46,410 nt of DNA from Candidatus Giovannonibacteria bacterium. Its GTDB lineage: Bacteria > Patescibacteriota > Minisyncoccia > JACPKW01 > UBA11713. This document shows positions 8,940-16,784 of this stretch, piece after piece; the stretch's first letter is position 1; each line of letters starts with the position of its first letter. The stretch covers positions 1 to 46,410 of the forward strand of contig JACOXM010000008.1 in the NCBI GenBank assembly GCA_016176285.1, read 5' to 3'. The notes below the pieces were generated by a model. The model saw only the letters and a program-made list of their open reading frames with translations, was not told where the DNA came from and ran no database searches. The translations under genes were made by a program, and so were the position numbers.

Positions 8940-9983
8940 GTGAAAAAAATTTCGTCGATCATCCTCGCGCTGGTACTTTGTATCAGCGCGGAAATTTCAT
9001 TTGCAGCAGAGGAGGACGAATTCAAAGCCGCGATTGAAGACAGCAATGTCGTTGCGGTTTTCGTCCGAAGCACGGATCAGTTGAAGCGTTTTGCTCAATA
9101 TCTGGAGAAGACAAATCAGCTGTCCCAAGACGTCCCTAATGCCGAGAAGGCGTACGAGCTAGCTCTTTGGCGCGAATCGCGCGGGTTAGAGGGCGAGGCG
9201 GCAGAGAAGTTTCTCCAAAAGAGAATTAAGAACAGTCCGAGTGGTGGACGAGTAGTTGTCGTGCCGTTTCTGCCCTTGAAGGAGTATGTAAAAAAATCTG
9301 CGGTTTCTGTTACTCCTCCGGCAGTGGTCGTAACTCCACCGGCAGTCGTTCAGGCTCCGGCTCCCGTAGTTGTGGACCAGAACTTGGTCCAGGAAAATCG
9401 GGAGTTAAAGCAAAAAATTCTTGCCGATGTGCAAGAGAGAATTCGCCTTCGAGCAGAAGTGAGGAAGCAGAAAGCCGCAATGAGTTCGCTTTCAAAGAAA
9501 GTTTCTACTGCGGTTTCGAAGGCTGAAAAACTCGAGACCAAAGTCCTTGAGCTCGAGAATGCAAAGGTCATGGCGGCGGCCGAATTGAAAGAGGTTAAAG
9601 AAAGAGTGGCCAAGTTAGAAACCAAAACCCCACCTAGTAAGTGGAATCCGTTCAATTGGTTCTCGGCGAATATTCCAGAGACCAAGAACGCGTTTTCCTT
9701 CGTTCTCGGAACGATATTCGCGAGCTCGCTATTCTTAGCGGGTATTGGCGGATACGCGATGGGAAAAAGGAAAAAGGGAACTTCCCAACTGGGAGACAAG
9801 CTGGGATTCCTGGGGCCGCACGAGATTGAGGAAGGCGGTGTGAAGGTAAAGTTTTTGCGGAGGGTTGCATCTCAATGTCAGTGCGGGGAGGAGGTCCTGC
9901 ATGAGCGGCGGCACATAAGAAACGCTCATGTGCCGCACACTCGAGAAGGGCCCCCAGCAAATAAGGTAAAAACCGTCCACTAA
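8940..9983 (+). CDS. Secreted/anchored coiled-coil protein with TM helix and C-terminal CxC..H..H cluster
   Basis: GTG start with SD AGGAGG; signal peptide; VTPPAVV repeats; coiled coil; TM FVLGTIFASSLFLAGIGGYAMG; tail SQCQCGEEVLHERRHIRNAH. Confidence 0.75.
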   Translation: MKKISSIILALVLCISAEISFAAEEDEFKAAIEDSNVVAVFVRSTDQLKRFAQYLEKTNQLSQDVPNAEKAYELALWRESRGLEGEAAEKFLQKRIKNSPSGGRVVVVPFLPLKEYVKKSAVSVTPPAVVVTPPAVVQAPAPVVVDQNLVQENRELKQKILADVQERIRLRAEVRKQKAAMSSLSKKVSTAVSKAEKLETKVLELENAKVMAAAELKEVKERVAKLETKTPPSKWNPFNWFSANIPETKNAFSFVLGTIFASSLFLAGIGGYAMGKRKKGTSQLGDKLGFLGPHEIEEGGVKVKFLRRVASQCQCGEEVLHERRHIRNAHVPHTREGPPANKVKTVH

Positions 9984-10121
9984 ACAACATCGTTCTTTTT
10001 AGCTAGCTAATGCACACTTGAGCTACGCGCAATATAGGTGCATGAAGTATCTACGCCCGAGGACATAGCTCCGAAGGGTAGAGCAGTTAGCAAAACAAAA
10101 CAACTTAGATTACTTTAAACG

Positions 10122-10153
10122 AAAGCCACGAACCTGCGGGTGAGTGGCTTTTT
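10122..10153 (+). terminator. Intrinsic terminator
   Basis: AAAGCCAC...GTGGCTTTTT inverted repeat with T-run. Confidence 0.75.
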
Positions 10154-10165
10154 AAATTATTATGA

Positions 10166-10171
10166 TATAAT
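10166..10171 (+). promoter_or_regulatory. -10 element TATAAT six nt upstream of GTG start 10178 (leaderless architecture)
   Basis: gaTATAATattttcGTG. Confidence 0.65.
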
Positions 10172-10177
10172 ATTTTC

Positions 10178-10789
10178 GTGAAATATTTTTATAGATTTGT
10201 CCAGCAATTTATTTTTTGGCCGATTTTCTGGCTTTTTCTGAAAATATTTTTTGATGTGGAAATTGTCGGACGGGAAAATTTAAAAAAAATAGAAACTCCG
10301 TTATTAATTGTTTCAAATCATAAAACGCTTTTGGACGGCTTTGTGATTGGGTTAGCCCTGCCGTGGGGTTCAAGAATATTTCCAATACGTTTCATGATTG
10401 AAGATATACGCTTCAAAGCGAGGACTTTGGAAATATTGAGAAAACTTCAGTTAATGAGAATTTTTCGATGGCTCGCCGGAGGATTCCCTTCAAAAAGGGG
10501 ACAGGGAGTATCCGAGGCTATTAAAATTCCTCTAAAAATTTTAAATAAGAGAGGGACAATATTAATGTTTCCGGAGGGGAAGATGGTTAGGGAAGACGAG
10601 CTCGGGGAATTTTTTCACGGCGCTTCCGTTCTTGCGGACGCGTCAAAGGCAAAAATTTTGCCAGTGCATTTAAAATTCGGCGGCGGCAAAGTACGGATAT
10701 CTTTCGGGAAATTATTTAGCCTCGCGGCGAAAAATACGGATCACGGGACGCAAATTTTGAAAGAAAAAATTTTGGAACTTTCGCGATAA
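10178..10789 (+). CDS. 1-acyl-sn-glycerol-3-phosphate acyltransferase (PlsC-like)
   Basis: VSNHKTLLDGFVIG (NHxxxxD) and MFPEGKM motifs. Confidence 0.9.
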   Translation: MKYFYRFVQQFIFWPIFWLFLKIFFDVEIVGRENLKKIETPLLIVSNHKTLLDGFVIGLALPWGSRIFPIRFMIEDIRFKARTLEILRKLQLMRIFRWLAGGFPSKRGQGVSEAIKIPLKILNKRGTILMFPEGKMVREDELGEFFHGASVLADASKAKILPVHLKFGGGKVRISFGKLFSLAAKNTDHGTQILKEKILELSR

Positions 10790-10793
10790 TTTT

Positions 10794-10826
10794 AAAGGCG
10801 CCGTTAGTTGTGCATCAGGCGCCTTT
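10794..10826. terminator. Bidirectional terminator
   Basis: AAAGGCGCC-N15-GGCGCCTTT between convergent ORFs. Confidence 0.8.
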
Positions 10827-11106
10827 GATTGATATATCCCAGAGAAGAAGAGTAAAATTTCGCTACCAACGGAAGAAAGGTTATTATCTGGATCCTCTGC
10901 CTGTCGAGAAGTACTCTTATTAACTTCTCCCGAAAGTAAAGAAGGTATATTGCTCTTTTTCTCCTGGTTTTTGTTTTGCTTAAAAAATCCTTTTCTTTGA
11001 TTTTTAAAACGATTTCATTGTGTACCCTCCCGGTTAGTTCGATCCCATAGCGCTCCCGTGCTCTTTGCCGCGCATGCTTTGCCCACCATCTTCTTTGGGG
11101 CGACAA
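10804..11106 (-). CDS. Small basic protein; possibly DUF4258/RelE-like
   Basis: RARERYGIELTG...LLDRQRIQIITFLP; SD AAGGAGG eight nt before TTG at 11106. Confidence 0.6.
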   Translation of the reverse strand: MSPQRRWWAKHARQRARERYGIELTGRVHNEIVLKIKEKDFLSKTKTRRKRAIYLLYFREKLIRVLLDRQRIQIITFLPLVAKFYSSSLGYINQRRLMHN

Positions 11107-11219
11107 TAAAATCACCTCCTTGGTGCTCTTTAATTAAATTTTAAAAAAAGTTATTACTACTTGCAATAAAAAACTGTGGACGGTATTTTTATAAGGATAT
11201 AGTAACTTTGGGAGGAATA

Positions 11220-11384
11220 ATGAATAACCAAGAAAAGTGTCCAGAATGCCAGGAGCCACTGATTAATGATGTTGTTAGAGAAAAAAGAATAAAACGATGC
11301 AGAAAACAGGATTGCGTCATTAAGACACGGATGAGGGAGATCGACCAAATAATAAATGGGCACGAAAAGAAGCGGTCGCCTTAG
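11220..11384 (+). CDS. 54-aa zinc-ribbon-like microprotein (absent from the ORF track)
   Basis: GGAGG SD then ATG: MNNQEKCPECQEPLINDVVREKRIKRCRKQDCVIKTRMREIDQIINGHEKKRSP; CPxC plus C-x4-C. Confidence 0.6.
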   Translation: MNNQEKCPECQEPLINDVVREKRIKRCRKQDCVIKTRMREIDQIINGHEKKRSP

Positions 11385-11413
11385 CTCACGGTGCGAGGCG
11401 ATTTAAAATTTTA

Positions 11414-11442
11414 TTGACGAAAATTGATAAGTATTTTAATGT
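11414..11442 (+). promoter_or_regulatory. Candidate promoter of the 11462 lipoprotein gene
   Basis: TTGACG, 17-nt spacer, TAATGT; downstream SD AAGGAGG. Confidence 0.5.
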
Positions 11443-11461
11443 ATAAACAAGGAGGTGACAC

Positions 11462-12124
11462 ATGAACTTTCACAACAGAATAGTTTTCATCTTTGTAGCA
11501 GTAATTCTTGCTGGGTGCGCGGCTATGGGAGGGCAAAGCATTATTGTTTCCCAGCCAACTGCGCCACAGGAAATGAATTTAAGAGCGACTTCTGGAGATC
11601 TCCAGCTAGTCCTTAATCACGTCATTTCGGCGGGCGGACCCGGTTCTTGGGTGAGAGGGGCGATGTGGGACGAATATAATTTCAATATTATAAACTTAAG
11701 TCGTTCCGATATCATCATCGACAAATTTAGTCTTGTCGATGCACGTGGCCTTTACATCGAAACGGAAAAAAAACTTCGCCTCAATGAGTCCGTTATGCAG
11801 GAGATGGCGACGGGCGGCATAAACCCGCTGGCTGATCTCGGCTTTGGAGTAGTAGGCACTGTTCTGGATTCATTTGTCCTTGGCTTCCCTGTATTTGGTC
11901 TTGCAAATGGCGTGCGTGCCTCGACGGCTCCTCAAATGCAGGCAAACACGTTGGTATCGGATACAACCCGGTTTGAATCGGAGATTAGAAAGCGCGCTTA
12001 TGATATTCCTTTCCGCATGGCGAGCGGCGCGACAATAAAAGGCAGTGTATTTTTTCAGTCGATCTCCGCCCGCGAAATCGTAATCGATTACACGATCGGT
12101 GGCAAACCGAAGCAGGCTAGATGA
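11462..12124 (+). CDS. Putative lipoprotein
   Basis: Signal peptide with lipobox VILAGC; AAGGAGGTGACACATG initiation region. Confidence 0.8.
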   Translation: MNFHNRIVFIFVAVILAGCAAMGGQSIIVSQPTAPQEMNLRATSGDLQLVLNHVISAGGPGSWVRGAMWDEYNFNIINLSRSDIIIDKFSLVDARGLYIETEKKLRLNESVMQEMATGGINPLADLGFGVVGTVLDSFVLGFPVFGLANGVRASTAPQMQANTLVSDTTRFESEIRKRAYDIPFRMASGATIKGSVFFQSISAREIVIDYTIGGKPKQAR

Positions 12125-12152
12125 ATTTGTTTTTTTTATTTCAACACAACCG

Positions 12153-12183
12153 AAACGCGATTTGGAGTACAAGTCGCGTTTTT
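12153..12183 (+). terminator. Intrinsic terminator
   Basis: AAACGCGA-N13-TCGCGTTTTT. Confidence 0.75.
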
Positions 12184-12210
12184 AAATTTTCGCTTCTTAG
12201 TTTTCATCAA

Positions 12211-12229
12211 TTTTTATGCCATAATTTGG
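12211..12229 (+). promoter_or_regulatory. Extended -10 motif copy 1 (TTTTTATGCCATAATTTGG)
   Basis: TATGCCATAATTTGG shared with 13179..13195 and, with one change, 16861..16878. Confidence 0.55.
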
Positions 12230-12369
12230 ATGGGAAATTTAACAGTTTTTTAAAACTACTTCTTAAGATAATTTTTTTGGGGTTTTTATGATAATATTCT
12301 ACTGAAATTTAAAAAAGAAAGGAGGTGAGAGGGGGTATAATAATTGGTAATCTACGATAAAGACTATTT

Positions 12370-13149
12370 ATGAAATATTCTTCGCTGGAAAATTTGATAG
12401 AGAAGATGAAATCCTCGCCGCGAGTGAAGGGGATTTTCACTACAGGAACAACCGCGTCAAAACTTACCCCATCAAGCGACATAGATTTGGTTGTTGTATT
12501 AGATAAGAATGAGGCAGGAATTAAATTAGTTTACACAACAGTAGAAAAACATTTTTCTGATATTTTTTTCTTCGACGTTGATTTTTTAAATCAGCTAAAA
12601 AATAAAAGAGAAGTTTTCGCAAATAATTTCGAAGGGATGTTTTTAGAGTGGCTGATAAAAGGAAAAATAGAACACGATCCGGATAATTTGTTATTCGCGC
12701 TTAAAAAAGAATTCAGTGAGAACCCTCCATTGCAAAAAGTTGATGAATCAGAGAAAAGAGATTTTTGGGTTAAAACAAATTATAATTATATTGCGAATCT
12801 TAGGTACTATTCCGGCGACGACTTATATAAAAAGGCCCTTGAAATGAGATTGCTTTATAGTGTAAGTGAACTTATTAATGCTTATTTTTCTTTTAGGGGC
12901 GTTGCGTGGCGCGGAGAAAAAGCGGCAATAAAATATTTAGAGAAAAACGATCAGGGATTTCTCTCGATTTTTGAAGCATATTCTAAAAGCAACTCTCTTG
13001 AGGATAAAATGAAACGCTATGAAGGGCTGTTCGGAAAAATTTTCTTTGGTGAATATCAAAAATGGGACAACAATTTTGTCATTACAGTTTCGAACCAAAA
13101 TCAACATAATCCAAAATTAGAGTCATTCTGGAATCAGTTAGTTGAGTGA
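12370..13149 (+). CDS. Nucleotidyltransferase-domain protein
   Basis: GIFTTGTTASKLTPSSDIDLVVVLD (G[ST]x9-DxD signature). Confidence 0.8.
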   Translation: MKYSSLENLIEKMKSSPRVKGIFTTGTTASKLTPSSDIDLVVVLDKNEAGIKLVYTTVEKHFSDIFFFDVDFLNQLKNKREVFANNFEGMFLEWLIKGKIEHDPDNLLFALKKEFSENPPLQKVDESEKRDFWVKTNYNYIANLRYYSGDDLYKKALEMRLLYSVSELINAYFSFRGVAWRGEKAAIKYLEKNDQGFLSIFEAYSKSNSLEDKMKRYEGLFGKIFFGEYQKWDNNFVITVSNQNQHNPKLESFWNQLVE

Positions 13150-13178
13150 ATAAGATCCCCCTTAATTTTCCCCGATTT

Positions 13179-13195
13179 CTATGCCATAATTTGGG
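13179..13195 (+). promoter_or_regulatory. Extended -10 motif copy 2, upstream of the 13201 methyltransferase
   Basis: CTATGCCATAATTTGGG, ten nt from -10 end to ATG. Confidence 0.6.
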
Positions 13196-13200
13196 GATAG

Positions 13201-13944
13201 ATGAACAGCACAATCTTAATAAAAAAACTTATAGACGAAAATAGTAAATCGGAATTGAATGAATATCTTTCTAATGTTTGGAATTCGGTTTGGACTGACA
13301 AAGGCAAATATAATTATGCAAACCTACGGCTTTTTAAAACTGCAGATAAAATTAGAAATATAATTGAAATGGGAGTTGATTTTAAAAATAAATCAGTGCT
13401 GGATATCGGTTGTGGTAATGGCACAACACTTATGTATCTGAGAAAATGTTTTGATGTCAACGGTGTCGGCATCGATATTTCAGACAATGCGATAAGAGAT
13501 CTCCGGTCTAGTATATCTGACAATAAACTATCTTTTTATCTGGGGGATCATAGGAATCTTCAGGAGTTAAAGAATGATCAATTTGATATTGTTTTAAGCT
13601 TTGGTGTCATCGAACATTTTGAGGAGTATAACCTTGCTCTTGCAGAAGCTCGGCGTGTTTTAAAAAAGGGAGGTTCCCTAGTTTTAATACAACCGCATTT
13701 ATTATCTTTTGGTGTATTGCAGAAATATTTTTTACGTGTTTTTGGAAAGTGGAAATTTGGCAAGCAAAAAGATTTTTCTTTTCACTACTACTGTTCTTTG
13801 CTTAGAAAGCTAGGTTTTAATGATATATTATATAGCACTTTTCCACCTTATCCTGACATGAGAATAACGCGCATGCTGGATAAGTGCATAAAGCCCTTTA
13901 TTCCATTTTGGGGACATTATTTGTATTTAACAGCAAAGAAATAA
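13201..13944 (+). CDS. Class I SAM-dependent methyltransferase
   Basis: VLDIGCGNGTTLMYL, FDIVLSFGVIEHFEEY, ARRVLKKGGSLVLIQP. Confidence 0.9.
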   Translation: MNSTILIKKLIDENSKSELNEYLSNVWNSVWTDKGKYNYANLRLFKTADKIRNIIEMGVDFKNKSVLDIGCGNGTTLMYLRKCFDVNGVGIDISDNAIRDLRSSISDNKLSFYLGDHRNLQELKNDQFDIVLSFGVIEHFEEYNLALAEARRVLKKGGSLVLIQPHLLSFGVLQKYFLRVFGKWKFGKQKDFSFHYYCSLLRKLGFNDILYSTFPPYPDMRITRMLDKCIKPFIPFWGHYLYLTAKK

Positions 13945-13948
13945 TTAT

Positions 13949-14281
13949 ATGCAGCTAAGCGAAATTCAGAAGTTTTGTAAAGACCTGTTGCTAAGGGTAA
14001 AATACCCGCGTGTCGGCACTATTATCGGCTTGCAAGAAGAACTAGGGAAATTAGCTGAGGTTGTTATGGACTTAGAGATTTATGGAAAACCATTTGATAA
14101 AAGTAAGTTAGAAAAAAAGTGTGCCGAAGTATTTTTTAGTTTCGTTGATCTATGTAATTCGTATGATGTTGAGCTCGACAAGATCAGTAAGAATAGAATT
14201 GAAGAAATGAAGAAAAAAATTAATAAATGGGAGAAGGAACACGGAGAAATTTTGAGGGATAGGAGAGGAAAATTTGATTAA
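13949..14281 (+). CDS. MazG-like nucleotide pyrophosphohydrolase
   Basis: GLQEELGKLAEVVMDLEIYG...KKCAEVFFSFVDLCNSYDVELD is a MazG-like ExxE...ExxD pattern. Confidence 0.7.
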   Translation: MQLSEIQKFCKDLLLRVKYPRVGTIIGLQEELGKLAEVVMDLEIYGKPFDKSKLEKKCAEVFFSFVDLCNSYDVELDKISKNRIEEMKKKINKWEKEHGEILRDRRGKFD

Positions 14282-14283
14282 TT

Positions 14284-15000
14284 ATGAGCGAGACTGCCTA
14301 TACAAAATCCTTTGAGTTATTTTTGAAAAGAACGAATGAAAAAAGCGTGATTGAAAAATTTATATATGAGAATATTCCACTAAATAAAAATATGAACTTT
14401 CTTGATATCGGTGGTGGGGAGGGTTCGCTTGCGTCTACAATTTCAAAGAAAGTCAGAACAACGTTCGTTATTGAACCAAATCAAAACTTTTATCGACAAT
14501 TACTAAAACAAAAAAAAATAAAGATATTAAATGAAAAGTGGGAAACTTCTCATCCGAATGTCTTATTTGATTTCATTCTGGCCGCTTACGTTATGACCTA
14601 CTTTCCAAAAACTGAGAGAAAACAACTTATAAAAAAGATGTATAATTTCTTACGTCCGGGCGGCCACATTCTTATTTTATCCGTAGATGCAGAAAAAGGA
14701 TCATGGAGAAAAATTCACACTTATTTTTATAAACTTATTAGGCATACGCACAACTCGTCCGATGAAGCATTGAAACAAATCACTAGAGAATATAAAGCTA
14801 TCTCAAAGTCGTTTAAAACCCGCGTGATAGCTAAGAATGCAGATGAAATGTTGGAAATATTAGGGTTTGATTTCTATAAATATCAAAATGATTTTTCGAA
14901 GTTTTTTGACGATCTGAAAAAATTTCTAAGTAGATATACCGACAGTAGTGGAAAAGTAATTTTAGAAATAGCGCACAATGCATATATTATCAAAAAATAA
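14284..15000 (+). CDS. Class I SAM-dependent methyltransferase
   Basis: NFLDIGGGEGSLAS, FDFILAAYVMTYF, LRPGGHILILSVD. Confidence 0.85.
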   Translation: MSETAYTKSFELFLKRTNEKSVIEKFIYENIPLNKNMNFLDIGGGEGSLASTISKKVRTTFVIEPNQNFYRQLLKQKKIKILNEKWETSHPNVLFDFILAAYVMTYFPKTERKQLIKKMYNFLRPGGHILILSVDAEKGSWRKIHTYFYKLIRHTHNSSDEALKQITREYKAISKSFKTRVIAKNADEMLEILGFDFYKYQNDFSKFFDDLKKFLSRYTDSSGKVILEIAHNAYIIKK

Positions 15001-15004
15001 TCGC

Positions 15005-15616
15005 ATGGAAGAAAAAACAATCGAGTTAGAATTAAGAGCCGAAGTATCGCCGAAAGATCAAGAAGAATTAAAAAAACATCTTGAAGAGGCAGGCGTCTTA
15101 CAGTCGCATACTAAAAGGTTGTCGGTGATGTATTTCGGCAGCGTTGGAACAAAAAAATTGGATATTAGGGTGCGAATTACTAATGGAGAATGCGAGGTCA
15201 TCATTAAATCTGGATCGTTTGGTTCTCATGATCGTATTGAAGTGGGCCAGAAAATTAATCCTGAGCAGTTTCTAGGTTTCGTTAAAATATTTACTCAATT
15301 TAATTTTAATATGAAAGTTGGGGAAAGAGAAACTTTTAATTATATATTTCCGGATAATGTAATAGCCTCTTTCGTATCGGCCGGTCCAATTTCATATATC
15401 GAACTTGAAAAAATGTCGTCAAAAACTGATTTGAATAAGAATAATAAACAGTTGACGAAATTTGCCAATCAATTTGGGCTGCGACTTTTTAAATCCGAAG
15501 AAGAATTTGACGCGCTTTGTAAACGTTTAGACGAGAAAGTTGATTGGCCATTTCAAGGTACAAGTGAAGAATACACTAGATTGAGAAAACTTGTCGATCG
15601 CTATAAGCATTACTAA
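15005..15616 (+). CDS. CYTH-domain protein (class IV adenylate cyclase / triphosphatase-like)
   Basis: IELELRAEV (ExExK-like start), LDIRVRITNGECEVIIKSG, YIELEKMS; ATG at 15005. Confidence 0.7.
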   Translation: MEEKTIELELRAEVSPKDQEELKKHLEEAGVLQSHTKRLSVMYFGSVGTKKLDIRVRITNGECEVIIKSGSFGSHDRIEVGQKINPEQFLGFVKIFTQFNFNMKVGERETFNYIFPDNVIASFVSAGPISYIELEKMSSKTDLNKNNKQLTKFANQFGLRLFKSEEEFDALCKRLDEKVDWPFQGTSEEYTRLRKLVDRYKHY

Positions 15617-15638
15617 ACTAAGAACTAAAACTAAATGG

Positions 15639-15671
15639 AAGACGGCTAAGCTATCGTAGCTTAGCCGTCTT
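15639..15671. terminator. Bidirectional terminator
   Basis: AAGACGGCTAAGCTA-TCG-TAGCTTAGCCGTCTT, perfect 15-bp stem between convergent genes. Confidence 0.85.
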
Positions 15672-15674
15672 GGT

Positions 15675-16256
15675 TTATGATTCGAAGACGATTTTTTCGA
15701 TCGTTTCGAAAGTCCCATCCCAGCTGCCTGGAGAGAAGCTCGCGTACACCTTTTTACAGGCGAGCATGTTTACGAGCATGTTTATCTCATCAAGATAACC
15801 CATTAGAAGATTCTCCCTTGTCTGGATTTCTTCTGGTGGCTGCGAGTTGCGGCTCATTAGTCGTTCAAGCAACCAATTTGGATCATCTGGCAGGAGAGCG
15901 ATGACAATAGTGTGGGGTATAACTTCTTTAACCTTTCGGCAACCGTTTGGTGTGAGATCAAGGATGACGCCGCGACGATGACTAGAACTCATTATTTCTT
16001 CAACGCTTCGCAAGAGTGTTCCGTAGCAGTAGTTTGAGTATCTATCCCATTCAAGAAAAGCGCCGGAATTTACCATTTTAAAGAAGGTTGATTCGGTCAC
16101 ATATTTATAATGTCCATCGTCATCCGATCTTTGCTGCCGTGTAGTTGCCGCAGTTGGCGCAACGAAGTTATACTTTTCTATCAGCCTCTTGGCATACGAC
16201 GTTTTGCCGACGCCAGACGGACCAACAAAACTCACGATCTTATTTTGTGCTTTCAT
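15675..16256 (-). CDS. Guanylate-kinase-like P-loop protein
   Basis: VSFVGPSGVGKTSYAKRL, TTRQQRSDDDGHYKYVTESTFFKMVNSGAFLEWDRYSNYCYGT; SD GGAGG before ATG 16256. Confidence 0.85.
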   Translation of the reverse strand: MKAQNKIVSFVGPSGVGKTSYAKRLIEKYNFVAPTAATTRQQRSDDDGHYKYVTESTFFKMVNSGAFLEWDRYSNYCYGTLLRSVEEIMSSSHRRGVILDLTPNGCRKVKEVIPHTIVIALLPDDPNWLLERLMSRNSQPPEEIQTRENLLMGYLDEINMLVNMLACKKVYASFSPGSWDGTFETIEKIVFES

Positions 16257-16731
16257 CGCCTCCTCCTCTTGAGATTTCAAGAATCTCAATCTTGGTTTGT
16301 TTGCCAGCGATAGTGCCGTTCACAATCTCGCCCTGACATTTCCCTATAATTAGGGAAGCGAGCGGAGTGTTGTAAGCAAGTAAATTGCGGTCGGGATCCG
16401 ATTCACCAAAGCCGACAATCTCCCATGTAGTTTCTTCCTCGTCCCGCATAATCCTAACACAAGTTCCAATCGCAACTAGATCTGTATTGGATGGCGGTTC
16501 GACAACCACTGCTTTATTGAGACAGCTATGCGTTGCGGCGAGTCTGTTATCAATGCCGCGAATATCAATAACCAACATCTCGTAAGAAGCATTGTCATGG
16601 TATTGATCGCCACCTACTTCGGCCACATGGGCTGTTTGATGTTGGAGATCTTCTAGCTTCTTTGTAAGTTCCCTTATCTCTTTCTTGAGTTTTTCTATGC
16701 CTCTCTTAGTAAAGTAAATCGCGTCATTCAT
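16240..16731 (-). CDS. GreA/GreB-family transcription elongation factor-like protein
   Basis: N-terminal coiled coil FTKRGIEKLKKEIRELTKKLEDL, DNASYEML, IVGFGESDPDRNLLAYNTPLASLIIGKCQGE; SD AAAGGAG. Confidence 0.85.
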   Translation of the reverse strand: MNDAIYFTKRGIEKLKKEIRELTKKLEDLQHQTAHVAEVGGDQYHDNASYEMLVIDIRGIDNRLAATHSCLNKAVVVEPPSNTDLVAIGTCVRIMRDEEETTWEIVGFGESDPDRNLLAYNTPLASLIIGKCQGEIVNGTIAGKQTKIEILEISRGGGDESTK

Positions 16732-16784
16732 GGCCTTCTCCTTTTATTCAGTTGTGAAAGAATTTTACTTTAACTTAATGAAAT

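Noticed and set aside
12318-12373. SD-preceded 9-codon TTG micro-ORF (MVIYDKDYL*) overlapping ATG 12370 as a leader peptide
   Set aside because: SD-to-TTG spacing is too long and a TATAAT lies between them, so the SD may not be on the transcript; not enough support
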